The notes beneath the pieces were generated by a model, which saw only the letters and a list, made by a program, of their open reading frames with translations, was not told the origin of the DNA and searched no databases. A DNA stretch of 64,000 nt, taken from assembly GCF_033807575.1 (NCBI RefSeq), contig NW_026907786.1, positions 124,001 to 188,000 on the forward strand, given 5' to 3'. Position numbers and translations under genes: made by a program. Shown here one piece after another: positions 33,565 through 44,905 of the stretch. How positions within the stretch are numbered: the first letter of the stretch is position 1; every line of letters begins with the position of its first letter. Source of the DNA: Cydia pomonella (taxonomy: Eukaryota; Arthropoda; Insecta; Lepidoptera; Tortricidae).

Positions 33565-33665
33565 AATATTAAATACATAGAAAACTCAGGAAATATACGG
33601 GCTGATCACACAAATAAATGCTCTTACCGGGATTTGAACCCAAGAGTCCCAAGACCGGATCACTA
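33565..33665 (-). repeat. Truncated SINE copy
   Basis: Minus strand: GGTTCAAATCCCGGTAAGAG through TTTTCTATGTATTT, matching the body of the SINE at 32677-32933. The A-box half is damaged. Confidence 0.6.
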
Positions 33666-34269
33666 TCACTATAATACTAGATACTCGCCAGTGGAGGCCA
33701 TGACAATAACAATTACATATACCTACTCTCTAGTTTGTTTTTCACATAATATTAGTTATCTACAAAAGAATCGGAAGTCAAAGATTCAGTTTGTTATACT
33801 TAATTATGTTTTTTTTTGTACAATCTTGCTGGCTTGGTGTTGCTTTGTATAAAATGTATTCCCGGTAAAAGTCAAATATAAATAATTCACCAAGAACAAA
33901 ACTAATAATAGTAAATTAGTGCAGTACCTACAAATATGCCGCAGAGATAGAGCCAGTAAAGTGATAACACTTAACAGACTGCCAATTTATTCCCTTAATA
34001 CTTTACACTGTGACATTTGATACGCACACACAAGGTAACAGTTACACACACATAAGCAGCCCCGACCTATCTGCACACTTAACTTTAGAGGAGAGCAAGA
34101 GAATCACTTGATGCGCTCGCCTGTTCGTGGCTTTCCTTGCGCTTGCCTTTGGCTCGCATTCGGCCGTGGACCGCCGATCGCGCAGCGCTTGTGTAACTCG
34201 GCTCGGTGTCGTGCGCAACCTACATCAACATTGACGCCATTGAACCACTTTGCAAAAAGATCAACGGAA

Positions 34270-36474
34270 ATGATAGGTAAGCTTACCGCTATTTGTGCTC
34301 TAAATGTATTTATTCATCACTAAAAGCACTGTTAAATTTGAATCTATACCTAATAGGGGTTTACTATAAAAATGCCATAAAACTTATCAATGTCAATTTT
34401 AACTTGAAATGTATTCAATATTATTATTATAAGATAATTCAACCATCTGGGATCATACAACAAACACAACAACATAATACATATAAAACTTGAAATTAAA
34501 TTATGTACTTAGATGATATTTACAGTTAACCTTATAAACACCCCAAATATATTTATTTTATACTAACCAATAAATGTTATTAAAAAAAAGTGTTAAATAG
34601 CCTTTATAAAAATAAAAACAAATAATTTTGGATATAAATTGTACATCAATAATAATTATTTATGTAAGTACATACATAATTATAAATGTGCATTTTCAGA
34701 AAAAAAGTGTACTTACCCAATTAGCGTGAGTAGTTAAGAAAAGTTAATCGCTGTCACTTTTGTGAGGACAATAAAATTAAGGATGAAGTATTTATGTGAA
34801 TCAACTTTTTGCCTTTTTTACATTGTAATAATCGCTTGTACCTAATTTATGAAATGAACACCATAAGTTTTTATTGAAATTTAATGCTTAAATATCGTCA
34901 CAACACTGATAATAATTAACTTTTCTTAACAACTCACGCTAATTGGGTACACTATTTTTTGAAAACTGCCAAATACGTACACAAATTATTATTTTTTATC
35001 GGGTTTAGAAGCAGACTCAAAAAGCCCAAATATAAAACCTAATGAACTTGAGTCATTTATTCATGTTGCGGTGGGGTAGGGCACGCGGTGGGAGCGGGGC
35101 AACGCGGGGTCGCCGGCCCAGGCACGTGGAGACGCAACCGCGGTTTCGACGCGACGAAACCGCGGTGCGGGCCTCCACGTGCTATCAGAGGACATTCACT
35201 CCGTTATTTCTTTGCGCCCCGCGGCCCGCTCGTTCCCCTTACTGGCCTTACTGTGTGCATCGTGCATCCTGATCGGTGCATGCCACACGTAACACAGTAC
35301 GGTTTGTGAACGCTTGTGGTCTGGATACGTCCTGTCTAATACGCGTGTTATATTTATTACCTTTAACTTATTCGTAATGGAATATTGTTCAACGACTCAG
35401 CTGCAAATTTTTCGTTCTACAGGTGAGGAAGAACGCTTACACCAATGCGGAGAATGCGGACTGATGCTTTCCACGCGAAGCGCGCTAACTGCTCACGCGC
35501 GTTCGCACCGGGCAGCTGCTGATGCACATCGTTGCGACGTTTGCCAGAAAACTTTCGCCGTGCCAGCACGTCTACAACGCCATTATCGGACTCACACCGG
35601 CGAACGGCCTTTCGAATGCGAATACTGCCACAAGATGTTTAGTGTTAAGGAAAACTTGCAAGTACATCGACGTATACATACCAAGGAGCGACCCTACCGC
35701 TGTGGCGTGTGCGGTGCGGCTTTTGAACACTCCGGAAAACTTCACCGCCACGCTCGTATTCACACTGGTGAGAGACCCCACGCGTGTCCGCATTGCCACA
35801 AAACTTTTATACAGTCTGGGCAACTTGTTATACATTTACGAACGCACACCGGAGAAAAACCATATCGTTGCCCGGCCCCGGGCTGCGGGAAGGGTTTCAC
35901 TTGCTCGAAACAATTAAAGGTACATTCACGTACGCATACTGGAGAACGTCCATACACTTGTGACATTTGCCTGCGTGATTTTGGATACAATCACGTCCTA
36001 AAACTTCATCGTTTCCAGCACTATGGAGAAAGGTGTTACCGTTGTACAGTTTGTGATGGAACCTTCAACACAAAAAAACAAATGGAAGCCCACATTTACA
36101 AGGAACACGGAGCGGAAACACCTAGAGCTTCATCACAACAGTCTCCCCCACCTCTAGCGGTTAATGGAAACATGATGTGTGAAATAGTTGAAGCTGCGCT
36201 GCAGCAGCTACCACCCACACCACCGAGCTCCCCTCCTTCGCCTCAGTGTCCAGTGGTGCCTGTTCCTGTGCCAACAATGCCAGCCTCCCCAGTCATGCCA
36301 ACATCCTCTCCTACGCCACCTTCTCCACCTCCAACTGGTTCACACTGTTCACTTCCTCATTCTTCGCTTCCTCCTCGAAAGCGGAAGCTTATTCTTCAAC
36401 CTGAGGAAACAACCCCAGCGGTTCGTCATACGTCAGTAATCCAATTTGCCCCTGCAACTGGTGATGTTTCGTAG
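34270..36474 (+). CDS. Kr-h1: Kruppel homolog 1, two coding exons
   Basis: Kr-h1 is the nuclear transcription factor induced by juvenile hormone through Met and its partner, and it represses metamorphosis. Exon 1 coding is ATG ATA G (34270-34276) before GTAAGC; exon 2 starts at 35423 after TTCGTTCTACAG. The split codon closes and gives 352 aa. Eight C2H2 fingers run from about residue 10 to 240, ending with YTCDICLRDFGYNHVLKLH and YRCTVCDGTFNTKKQMEAH; FSVKENLQVHRRIHTKERPY and FEHSGKLHRH are hallmark Kr-h1 sequence. The finger order including the CPAPGC variant in finger 6 fits the family. The tail is Pro/Ser-rich with a basic PPRKRKL motif. An alternative ATG at 35377 in an unspliced exon 2 would add MEYCSTTQLQIFRST. 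Intron 1 (34277-35422) holds a fold-back element and a palindromic double E-box. Confidence 0.93.
34690..34967. mobile_element. Fold-back element in Kr-h1 intron 1
   Basis: AGTGTACTTACCCAATTAGC with AGTTAAGAAAAGTTAAT (from 34706) pairs with ATTAACTTTTCTTAACAAC and GCTAATTGGGTACACT (to 34953). The arms extend slightly outward through A/T runs. The spacer is about 160 bp. Non-coding. Confidence 0.65.
35122..35182. promoter_or_regulatory. Palindromic double E-box, candidate juvenile-hormone response element
   Basis: A 61-bp near-perfect palindrome with CACGTG at both ends (35123-35128 and 35176-35181), each flanked by GGAG/CTCC, and two ACCGCGGT cores inside. CTCCACGTG matches the kind of E-box known as the core of Kr-h1 juvenile-hormone response elements bound by Met and its bHLH-PAS partner. 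It lies 195 bp upstream of the alternative ATG (35377) and in intron 1 of the spliced form. Function is inferred from sequence and position. Confidence 0.6.
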
Positions 36475-36746
36475 CATCTTAATGATAATGTGCTGTCCTA
36501 ATGAACATTTGAAAATGTTTTCTAGCTATAAGTTATTAACTGTAAGGCTGTATTAGAATCTGCGCAAAACTAGTACTATTGTGGTGCAAGTTGTTAGAAG
36601 TTATTATCTAATATGATAAAGAAAAGGTGAAATTATCATTTACTAATGTATGATCTCTGATTATAAAAATGTGGTTAAGACACATTTTGAAAATCATCTC
36701 AATGTAAATGTGCTTTTTATATCATGATATTTATGATAAATGTACA

Positions 36747-36752
36747 AATAAA
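36747..36752 (+). terminator. Kr-h1 polyadenylation signal (first)
   Basis: AATAAA about 270 nt after the stop codon. A second AATAAA occurs near 37126, so short and long 3' untranslated regions are possible. Confidence 0.55.
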
Positions 36753-37140
36753 GCAGCAGGCATTCTAATTAACCTAAAAAACTTTATTGAAGGATATGAC
36801 GAGTGATTTGTAGTTTACCTCGTCTCTCTTGTATCAATCTAAATTTAGTATGCTTTTCAATCTAGCCTTAAGCTGCATCTTATTACGATGGCCAACTTAG
36901 GTATATACTTTAGAATGCTCCGGAGTGCGTGTGTCTCGCTTTTATGCTTAGGGTAATTGTGAACGTATTAATGAATTAAGACGGGTTTTCCCCAAATTAA
37001 TATATTTTATCTTCAATTTCTTTGTTAAATTTTAGTAAAAGTGCCTTGTTCTATATTTTAGGAGAATTTGATAATGCGTTTATTGATTTGTGGTATTTTT
37101 ACCTTTTTGTATAACTTGCAGCTGGAATAAATTCTTAACA

Positions 37141-38719
37141 CCTTAGGCATACATTTTTAGTAAATTATTGGTATTTGATTCAAATTGTTGTGACAATTTA
37201 ATATATTGCATTTAATACCCGTCATAAAAATTATATGTAGGTATATGTACCTACTGTATTTTTAAGATTTTGTATTTATCTACTACGTGTTATTATATTA
37301 CATGATTAGTATGCAATTGTTTTATTTTATTATTCACATCTCGGCTTCACGTCTTATTTTGATTTTATTACAACATATCGCCTTAAACGTCTCTAATTCC
37401 TAAAAAAAAGAATTAGGTAGTCACAAAAAGGCGAAAAGTTCAATCATGTTCATGTACAACACAAACCTTATCCACACGGGTAAAATAAGTTCAATAGTCA
37501 TCTTTATAAATTACACAAATACATACTTTACAGTAAAGATGAGCCATTGAAATAAACACGAAAGGCTTTTGACCATAAGTATACTAAGCATAATTGTGAA
37601 TATCGCCAACTATCGGTACATCGGCTAACTAAATTACGCGACCTGTGTGTATGTTGGTTTTTTGGAATATTTTTTTATTACGTGAACCTATTTCTCAGAA
37701 GGACAAGACCTATTTCAACAACTTTTTGTTTTATTTGAAAGAAATTGTTTTTAATGTAATGTCATAAAATTTTCAAGAATAATAAACCCGCAAAGGACGT
37801 TAAATTGCAAATAAAATTAATACATGTTTTTGATAATTAAAAAATACTTATCAAGATAGAGGTGGGGTTATATGTTTCCTATAGTATTTATGATAATATT
37901 GATAACGTTAATGTTATGTAAAAATTTGATTATTTTTTGTTGGTAAATTTCGGAGATAAGGGGGTGTAAGGTTTTTTTTCCCACATTTTCCTTCAAAAAT
38001 CATTTATTTCCACTATGAAAAAAAATTATTTTGGAATGTTCAATTAAAGCTCTTTCAAATGAGACCCCATTGGACCTAATAGTAAGTAGACTTTGAATTT
38101 TTACCCCCTCTTTATATTGGGCATTATCTATACTTAATAAAAAAGAAAAAAACTAAATAACACTTTCAATGTATCTAGGTTAGCGTTGTTCATAACAATT
38201 TCAAATTGATAGCTCAAGTTCTCGAGATATTTGGCAATGAGATAGACAGACGAATGGATAGAGTCGCACCATAAGGTTATTTCTGTACCTTTTTGGTACG
38301 AAACCTTAAAAACAATAAGGCAATAAATTAAAATAAGGCATTTTATTTTTAAACCAAGTCTCGACTGAAAGTCTAAAAGAGCCGGCGCCTTATTGAAGTG
38401 CAGAAATATTTCCTTAGAGGCGCGCTGTCTTCTGTCTGTAACACAGACCTACCAAACGCTTCGCTTAAATACAGATGAAATGTGCGAAAGTGAAGCCATA
38501 AAAACTTTTTGAGAGAAATTAACGTTTGGGTAAAATTATAATTTAAATTAGAATTTATTTCTCCAAACGAATATTACAGTTCACTTACATACAGAAATAC
38601 AAGCAATCATAATATAAATTATTTACATAGTGCACGAATAGCAAAATATATATTCTAAAACAAAACAACTTATTTATTTCTGTAAGAAAAATGTGGATAC
38701 CTACATACTGTGTGAATTG
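37141..38719. other. Gene-free stretch
   Basis: AT-rich. Bases 37960-38310 end in GGTACGAAACCTTAAAAA after GAGATAGACAGACGAATGG, resembling a decayed AGGGTTCCGTA-family copy. No exon seen. Confidence 0.45.
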
Positions 38720-39204
38720 GGTACTTGACACATGTTGAATATTACTTATAACAAAATTTAGTTAAATGGTTAGAAAATGAGCCATCCATTATAAAAAAGT
38801 GGAATTTAAAAAAATATATTGAGATTATAAAAAAATACAAGGCTCCGAAGTCTCAAACAATTTTTTTTGTCTTTCTAAAATAGAAAAGAAAATGGTACCA
38901 TTTGATTCCTTACATTTTATTGAAAAATTAATTGTATGACAACTATACAGATAAACGCAATATTTCAGGGTCAAAATGGCAATTTCCTTGATCTTCCATA
39001 CATTTAGGACAGACTTATATGATGTGACGTCACATCACCTTATCATTTTGTTAGAGGCGTTTCAATCGTCGACTGCGAGCATCAGACTTTAACTCTCATT
39101 TCTGACCTTTGTGTTGCTTAAATGCCATGAGTCCTATATAGACATTTGATCCTCAGGAAAATCAAGATCGTTTGACATTATTTACAAAAAACAGTCAAGT
39201 AGCC
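38720..39204. mobile_element. MITE with AATTG duplication (long copy)
   Basis: 485 bp. Ends are GGTACTTGACA and, reversed, GGCTACTTGAC. Flanked by AATTG at 38715-38719 and 39205-39209. The uninterrupted target (GTGTGAATTGGCAACTGG, reversed) occurs near 52760-52780. The copy at 45437-45670 is a shorter derivative. Confidence 0.8.
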
Positions 39205-39360
39205 AATTGGCAACTGGTAAGACTAGCGTAACGTGACCGAGACATTGATAAAGAGAGCGCGCCAGAGATACGCGTTTATACTGGTTAGTCTGAGCGGTCA
39301 ACACGTTCGCCGAGCTCGCCCAGCAGTTGGCGATAAGAGTCCTACAACAAGCATGGAATA

Positions 39361-39835
39361 GGGTTGTTTCCAATTTTTAGAAACGCTCGTATTACGTTCT
39401 ATATTAACTAAAAGTTGCCCTAAAATTCACCTTTTATACTAAAAACGGCTTTAAATATGTTAAATTAACAAAATATATTTTGACAGATGCTTTCGCGCCC
39501 AAAACGCTCTTTGAAAATTGTGTGACGTCACAGTTTACGGTTTGACACATAACTACATACGCACGTAGAAGATACGACCTGTCAACTGACATTTGTCATT
39601 TGTTGTCTATCGCCTAACTGTCAACAGTGTCAATCCGAGAGTTGTGACGTCATCAGAATGTTCAATGACGTTTCGAGTTTGGTCACGTGACGTGTGCCAA
39701 AAGATATTTTAAATTCAATATTTACAAAAATATGGTTATTACAGGTCCCCTAAAAGTAGTTTAACATGTTCTTATAATCCAAAAGAATCTATTGGGATAC
39801 AATTCTGCTCTAAGATTTGTAGATGGAAACAACCC
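39361..39835. mobile_element. TA-flanked MITE with GGGTTGTTTCCA ends
   Basis: 475 bp flanked by TA (39359-39360 and 39836-39837), with inverted ends GGGTTGTTTCCA / TGGAAACAACCC. A Tc1/mariner-type target is likely. It contains two TGACGTCA motifs (near 39523 and 39643). Confidence 0.65.
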
Positions 39836-40089
39836 TATTCTGGAATTATGGTTAAAATTTAAATATATACCTAACTTGACATGAAATAGGATCTAGATGT
39901 AAGTGCAAACAAATGGTTGTAAAAATATAAATAATAAGTGTGACATAATAAATAAAATTAAGACTAGCTATGGGATTATAAAAATAAATGCATGCATAAT
40001 AAGTACCAAATAAGTAGATTCACGAATAACGATTGAGATAATTTTATTGTAAATTAAAATATGTATGACATTGCAATGCCCTGCCAAAG

Positions 40090-40250
40090 AGCATATAATC
40101 ACTACCCTGCCAATCGGATACTCCACCGAACACTGTCTATGACCGTAATAAGATTCATATACTAGCCGTGTCTTATCCAACCTCGACATTGGCAGAATCA
40201 TCAACACCTTGATGGAGCCATAACACGAAAAATTGATTGATCATGGTAAC
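40090..40250 (-). repeat. Dispersed repeat fragment
   Basis: Reverse-oriented partner of 31225-31335, including CATATACTAGCCGTGTCTTA and CACCTTGATGGAGCCATAAC. Confidence 0.6.
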
Positions 40251-40482
40251 CATAATAAGGGCGTATTACACTATCCTATAGTTGTCGTTTTCGAATTTAC
40301 GTTTTAAGGTATAGTAATAATACTAATAATATACCCATCTTAATGATGGTTAAGTCAACCTACACGCGGCAACAAATCGAAAACAAATTGTCATGTCTAT
40401 AGAGCCCTTAAGGTTTAAATAATTTGGTAGAAATTGATAAACACTGTACAGCAACACTTTCATTGTTTTTCCACAGATAACA

Positions 40483-41264
40483 TATGGCGCATTTACATTC
40501 GCGTACGAGTGGCGAGCCTAGCCATGAAACGCGTATGTAAACGGTGGGCTCGAGGCTTGACTCGTCACTTGCCGGCAGTGTTGTCACATCTACCAAATTT
40601 TCGGTAGATCTACCTATTTTGCCTGCGTTCTACCTATCTACCTCCCTCAGCCTGAAATCTACCTATTTTTCAAAATGGTACAATTATAAGCATTTCTCAA
40701 TACATGTGACGGAACATTACTTAATTTCTACCGAATTTCGATTCGATTTAATGAAAGCTTGCCAAAGAAACAGATTATACAAGCAGGTTTATTACCTACA
40801 AACAATGGAAATCCTAACTAATGTTTCAATTTCTTTAATAAACACGTTACTAACGTCACTATATTAAAAACTTATAAATAATGCAAAACATTTTATACAC
40901 ATTTTTAATCATACAAATGTACTTCTATTGAGTGGTAGATCTACCTATTTTTCATTTTAAACTCCACCCATTTCTACCTATTTTTGCACCCTGTTCTACC
41001 ATTTCGCCAAAATTGTATGTGACAACACTGCTTGCCGGACTACTTGCGTCCGGAGCGAAGTCAAAGTGTCTCGCGGGAGTGCTTGCTGTTTACATTCGCG
41101 TCCAGGTTTTTGGATAAATCTTATACCGTGCCGCTAGTGTTTAAAATTGACGAGTCGCAAGTCCAGCCACGGGACAAGAGTGTATACATTAGCTCGAGGA
41201 GCTTACGAGTTGTGGCCGAGACACGAGACGAGCCACGAGCCGCGAATGTAAATCCGGGGATAGA
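40483..41264. mobile_element. MITE with ATTTACATTCGCG ends, split by a hAT-like MITE
   Basis: The left end contains GCATTTACATTCGCGTACGA and the right end CCACGAGCCGCGAATGTAAAT, inverted. An internal GTTTACATTCGCGT near 41090 is a third copy of the terminus. Bases 40576-41030 are a later insertion. Confidence 0.6.
40576..41030. mobile_element. hAT-like MITE with perfect 8-bp duplication
   Basis: 455 bp. Ends are CAGTGTTGTCACAT and its reverse complement ATGTGACAACACTG. The target duplication CTTGCCGG is at 40568-40575 and 41031-41038. The 8-bp duplication and CAGTG terminus fit the hAT superfamily. The interior repeats CTACCTATTTT-like words. Confidence 0.85.
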
Positions 41265-41904
41265 GACGTCATGATAATCCATACTATTAGTAAGATCAAC
41301 TAGATGTGCTATACGCGTGCGCCCGTAAGAGACAGAACATACGCAATGCACCAAATGAAAAACACGTTTTAACATTCCTGACAACATAACAAAAACAACC
41401 CACGTAATTTGGTCGAGTTATTAGTTGCCCACCATCAACCCACCATAAGCCATACTAAAATTTACGGTGGTCTTCAACATTTGAACTGCTGTACTCACGT
41501 CTTTAAGGGCATTCCATTGGCTAACTCGATAATTCGTCTAGTACTTAAACAGAACGCAGCCAAAAAGAAAGTTATTTTATAAATCTTGGTAACAAAATTA
41601 TAAAAAATAAATAAAGAGAGGTCTTGACAAACGACGTCTATGCAACCTTCTTAATGTTGTATTCATGCCTTAAAAATATATCCATTTGTAGTGTCATTTT
41701 TTCGTATTTCATGTTATATTGTATGTCTATGTATTTCATTTATTATTTGTCTCTGGTAACATATTTTGACGTCCGTCATTCCGTCACTGGCGCGGTGCCG
41801 CCATATTTGTTTGTAGCTAACTGTCACTTTTTACCGCTTAGAGCTGGCTTGTTGTGTTTTCAAGCTCTGAAATCGAAATATTGTGAAACAATCAGTTATC
41901 CAAA

Positions 41905-42630
41905 ATGGTGTGTAATAGTGTCATACATTTATAAGTATTGTACAGTTTAATTTCACATAGTTATTTTTAACTATTATTTTATGATGGTAACTTTGGACGC
42001 CGGTTCTCCCGGTTCGATTAGCTGGTAATTTGTTAATAAAGATTGTTAATAATCATGCATTATTTTCAGACTATCGGAAAGAATAATAAGATGCAGCAGC
42101 ATATCAACTATAGAGTTCGAGTTATACTTCAAGACTCTCGAACATTTATTGGAACATTCAAGGCCTTTGACAAACATATGAATCTTATATTAGGAGACTG
42201 CGAAGAATTTAGAAAAATCAAGTCCAAAACTAAAGCCGCTGACAGAGAGGAGAAGAGGACTTTAGGATTCGTATTACTTCGTGGTGAAAATATTGTTTCG
42301 CTGACAATCGAAGGACCACCTCCTCCTGAAGAAGGCTTACCTCGCGTTCCGCTGCCCGGCGCTATGGGCGGCCCTGGTGGTGGCCGTGCGGCTGGTCGTG
42401 GCGCAGGCCCTGGTGGCGCTCCGCCAGGACTCCAGGGACCAGCGCGTGGAGTCGGGGGGCCCTCGCATCAACACATGGCTCCAGGAGGCCGTGGACAACT
42501 GTCAGCACCTCCTCAGATGCGTGGTGGCCCCATGATGGGAGGTCCACCTCCAGGCATGATGGGGGCTCCGCCTGGCATGGGTCGTGGGGGTCCAGGAGGC
42601 AGAGGCCCTCCAATGAGAGGCAGATATTAG
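41905..42630 (+). CDS. SmB: Small nuclear ribonucleoprotein-associated protein B
   Basis: A core Sm protein of the heptameric ring on U1, U2, U4 and U5 snRNAs. The start codon (41905-41907) is the last codon of exon 1, directly followed by GTGTGT. Exon 2 starts at 42070 after TATTTTCAG with TIGKNNKMQQH, giving 187 aa. Residues 5-85 form the Sm fold: Sm1 has RVILQDSRTFIGTFKAFDKHMN and NLILGDCEEF, and Sm2 has LGFVLLRGENIVSL. The tail is Gly/Pro-rich with Arg-Gly dipeptides and PPPGM repeats, substrates for arginine methylation and proline-motif binding in this family. It ends RGPPMRGRY. AATAAA occurs about 210 nt after the stop. Confidence 0.95.
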
Positions 42631-42920
42631 TGAGTGCAGTGATTTGTGATTACTAGCTTTATGCTAGACTAAGGTAATTATGTTAACAAACATTGGAGTG
42701 TGTTTTTATAACTGCTCTTTATCCCATTTAGAGTTCCGTGAAGTATTATCTCATGAGACTACAAGCTTGGTAAGGATACTGGTACTGGATACAAAAATGA
42801 ATGTAATGAGTAACCAAATTTTAACTGTACTTTATAAGTAATAAATAATTAAACCTTATTTCTTGTTCATTAATTAAAATCATATAATGTTGGTACTGAT
42901 CAAAAAGTATTTTGTAAAAT

Positions 42921-43322
42921 AAATCCCATCAAAAACATTTGCATGTAAAATGTAGCCAAGACAAGACCATAAGGCTTTTGTCAAAAAGTTATCAAATCTA
43001 TAGTAGAGCCAAGCTTCTAACTCTACAAGCGTGAACTTCACAAACTACTCCTTAGTCAACATATATGGCTTTGCCGTTTTGCTACTGTCACAGGCGTAAG
43101 GTGAAAAATTTATTCATTATTTTTTATTTTGTCTACAATACTTCTTGTAGTTAACGAAACGGCAAAGGCAAATATTTTGACTAAGGAGTAGAGTTTGTGA
43201 AGCTAGGTTTTGTAGAGGTAGAGGCTTAGCTCTACTTTAGATCTGATAATTTTTTGACAAAATGCATGCCTTATGGTCTCATCTTGGCTACATTTTACAT
43301 GAAAATGTTTTTGATGGGATTT
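42921..43322. mobile_element. Large fold-back element 3' of SmB
   Basis: 402 bp with arms of about 160 bp, starting AAATCCCATCAAAAACATTT and ending with its near reverse complement; inner parts such as CTACTCCTTAGTCAA mirror TTGACTAAGGAGTAG. It starts 290 bp after the SmB stop codon and could be included in a long 3' untranslated region. Non-coding. Confidence 0.75.
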
Positions 43323-44508
43323 CACTTCTTTTTGTATGTTGCTGATGACAATCTTCCATCCCCTAATTGAAAGGGGCAGGGGGTATTTGCTATTAAAAAT
43401 CCTGAAATACGTATCATTGTATAAAAGATACCCCCCTTTTATACAATCTGCTTTTTTTACCGATTCCCCAAACAAACTTCAACCCCCTAACGCCCTTTTC
43501 ATCCTTATGGGGTGATTTTTGGGGTTGAAAACTATTCTAAATCCTTCCCCATAACAAAAACTATCTACATACCAAATTTCAACTAAATCAGTTCAGCGGC
43601 TATTTATTCATTCACTATACAAAATTCCACCCTCCTTTTCACCCCTTAGTGGCAAAAAATTACAAGATTTTGATTTTTTTTTGTTATTTGAGTACAAATA
43701 CAGGATAGTACTTCCTAGGACTTCAGGAAGTACCCTAAGAGTTTTGATGATCATCAGTGAGTGAGTGAGTTGGTGATGAAATTGGGTTTTTTTTTAATAT
43801 GAATAAAATCTAAAGTATAAGAGCTATGCAATATAAATTTTAGAATCCAGTCGTTTTGATACCGACCCATTTTTAATGCTTAATAAGTTAACTATTGAAT
43901 TATGTTTCTCTGGTATAATCCAAGAGCTTCGAGAAAAGGTAGGTAGTGCCCTTGCGCTTCGCTTTGCTCGTCTTGGCGAGGGCACTACCGTACCCCCAGA
44001 TCATACATTTTGTCTTAAGTATTTGATTTGGGGATCAATGATCCATGTACCACTTTGATAGAGAGAGAGTAAAATCCCTTTGCATACCACACATAATTTT
44101 TTTGTTTTTCGTTTTTTTTTCTTTTTGCGTTTGTTTATTATTATTTCAGGGTTCCCAAAGAGGGAACGAAAATTTGATTATTTTTGTATTAAATAATCAG
44201 ACTTCCGTTCCCCTTTTTAATAACCCCAAATTGATAATAAAAAAAACACTAAACAAAAAATTTCATCCTATTTTTTTATTATTATTATTTCATTGCAAGT
44301 TTGAGAGAAGCACTATACAAATCTCGGCGAGAAACGGGGTTGCCGATGCCGGCCGCCCCTTTATGTTCATTTGAAATTCGAACGTTGAGGTCACTGGTTG
44401 AAGTGATCATTTGTTAGTACAATGAAAACGGAACTTATTCAAAACACCGCGGCGAATTTTAGTAGGGGTTTTATATAATTAACTCAAAAAACGCAGAAGA
44501 TACTCTGG
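43323..44508. repeat. Repeat remnants, no gene
   Basis: 43560-43790 (CAAATTTCAACTAAATCAG ... GATGATCATCAGTGAGTGAG) resembles 62530-62640 and looks like the end of a common repeat with a GTGA microsatellite. The rest is AT-rich without an exon. Confidence 0.45.
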
Positions 44509-44511
44509 GTA

Positions 44512-44634
44512 CAGTCAGCGTCAAATACTTTGTAGCAACCAAAGTAGCCAAATAGTTCGGTACACCATATATCTAGTATGGTGTACCGAACTATTTGGCC
44601 ACTTTGACTGCTATAAAGTATTTGACGCTGACTG
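44512..44634. mobile_element. Mariner-like MITE (CAGTCAGCG ends), near-perfect palindrome
   Basis: 123 bp flanked by TA (44510-44511 and 44635-44636). Two arms of about 60 bp, CAGTCAGCGTCAAATACTTT and its reverse complement, meet at a tiny centre near 44573. Related in end sequence to 5546-5679. Confidence 0.78.
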
Positions 44635-44711
44635 TACATCCCTATTTACAAGCCAGACTCGTAAATGGATCTTTTGCAAGTTGTAAGAGATTTTGAAGAT
44701 TTAAGGCAAAA

Positions 44712-44905
44712 AAATGGAATGTCACAGCCACTTTTTTCCGAAACTATAAGAACTATACTGTTGAAACTTGGCAAGTAGATGTATTCTGTGAATCGCATTA
44801 AGATTTTCACACAAAAATAGAAAAAAAACCAGTCAATTTTGGGGGTTCCCCATACTTAAAACTGAAACTCAACATTTTTTTTTCGTCAAATCCATACGTG
44901 TAGGG
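44712..44905 (+). repeat. AGGGTTCCGTA-family fragment
   Basis: Contains GTCACAGCCACTTTTTTCCG and GGGGGTTCCCCATACTTA, matching the interior of the copies at 29592-30815 and 58067-59115. Both ends are missing. Confidence 0.6.
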
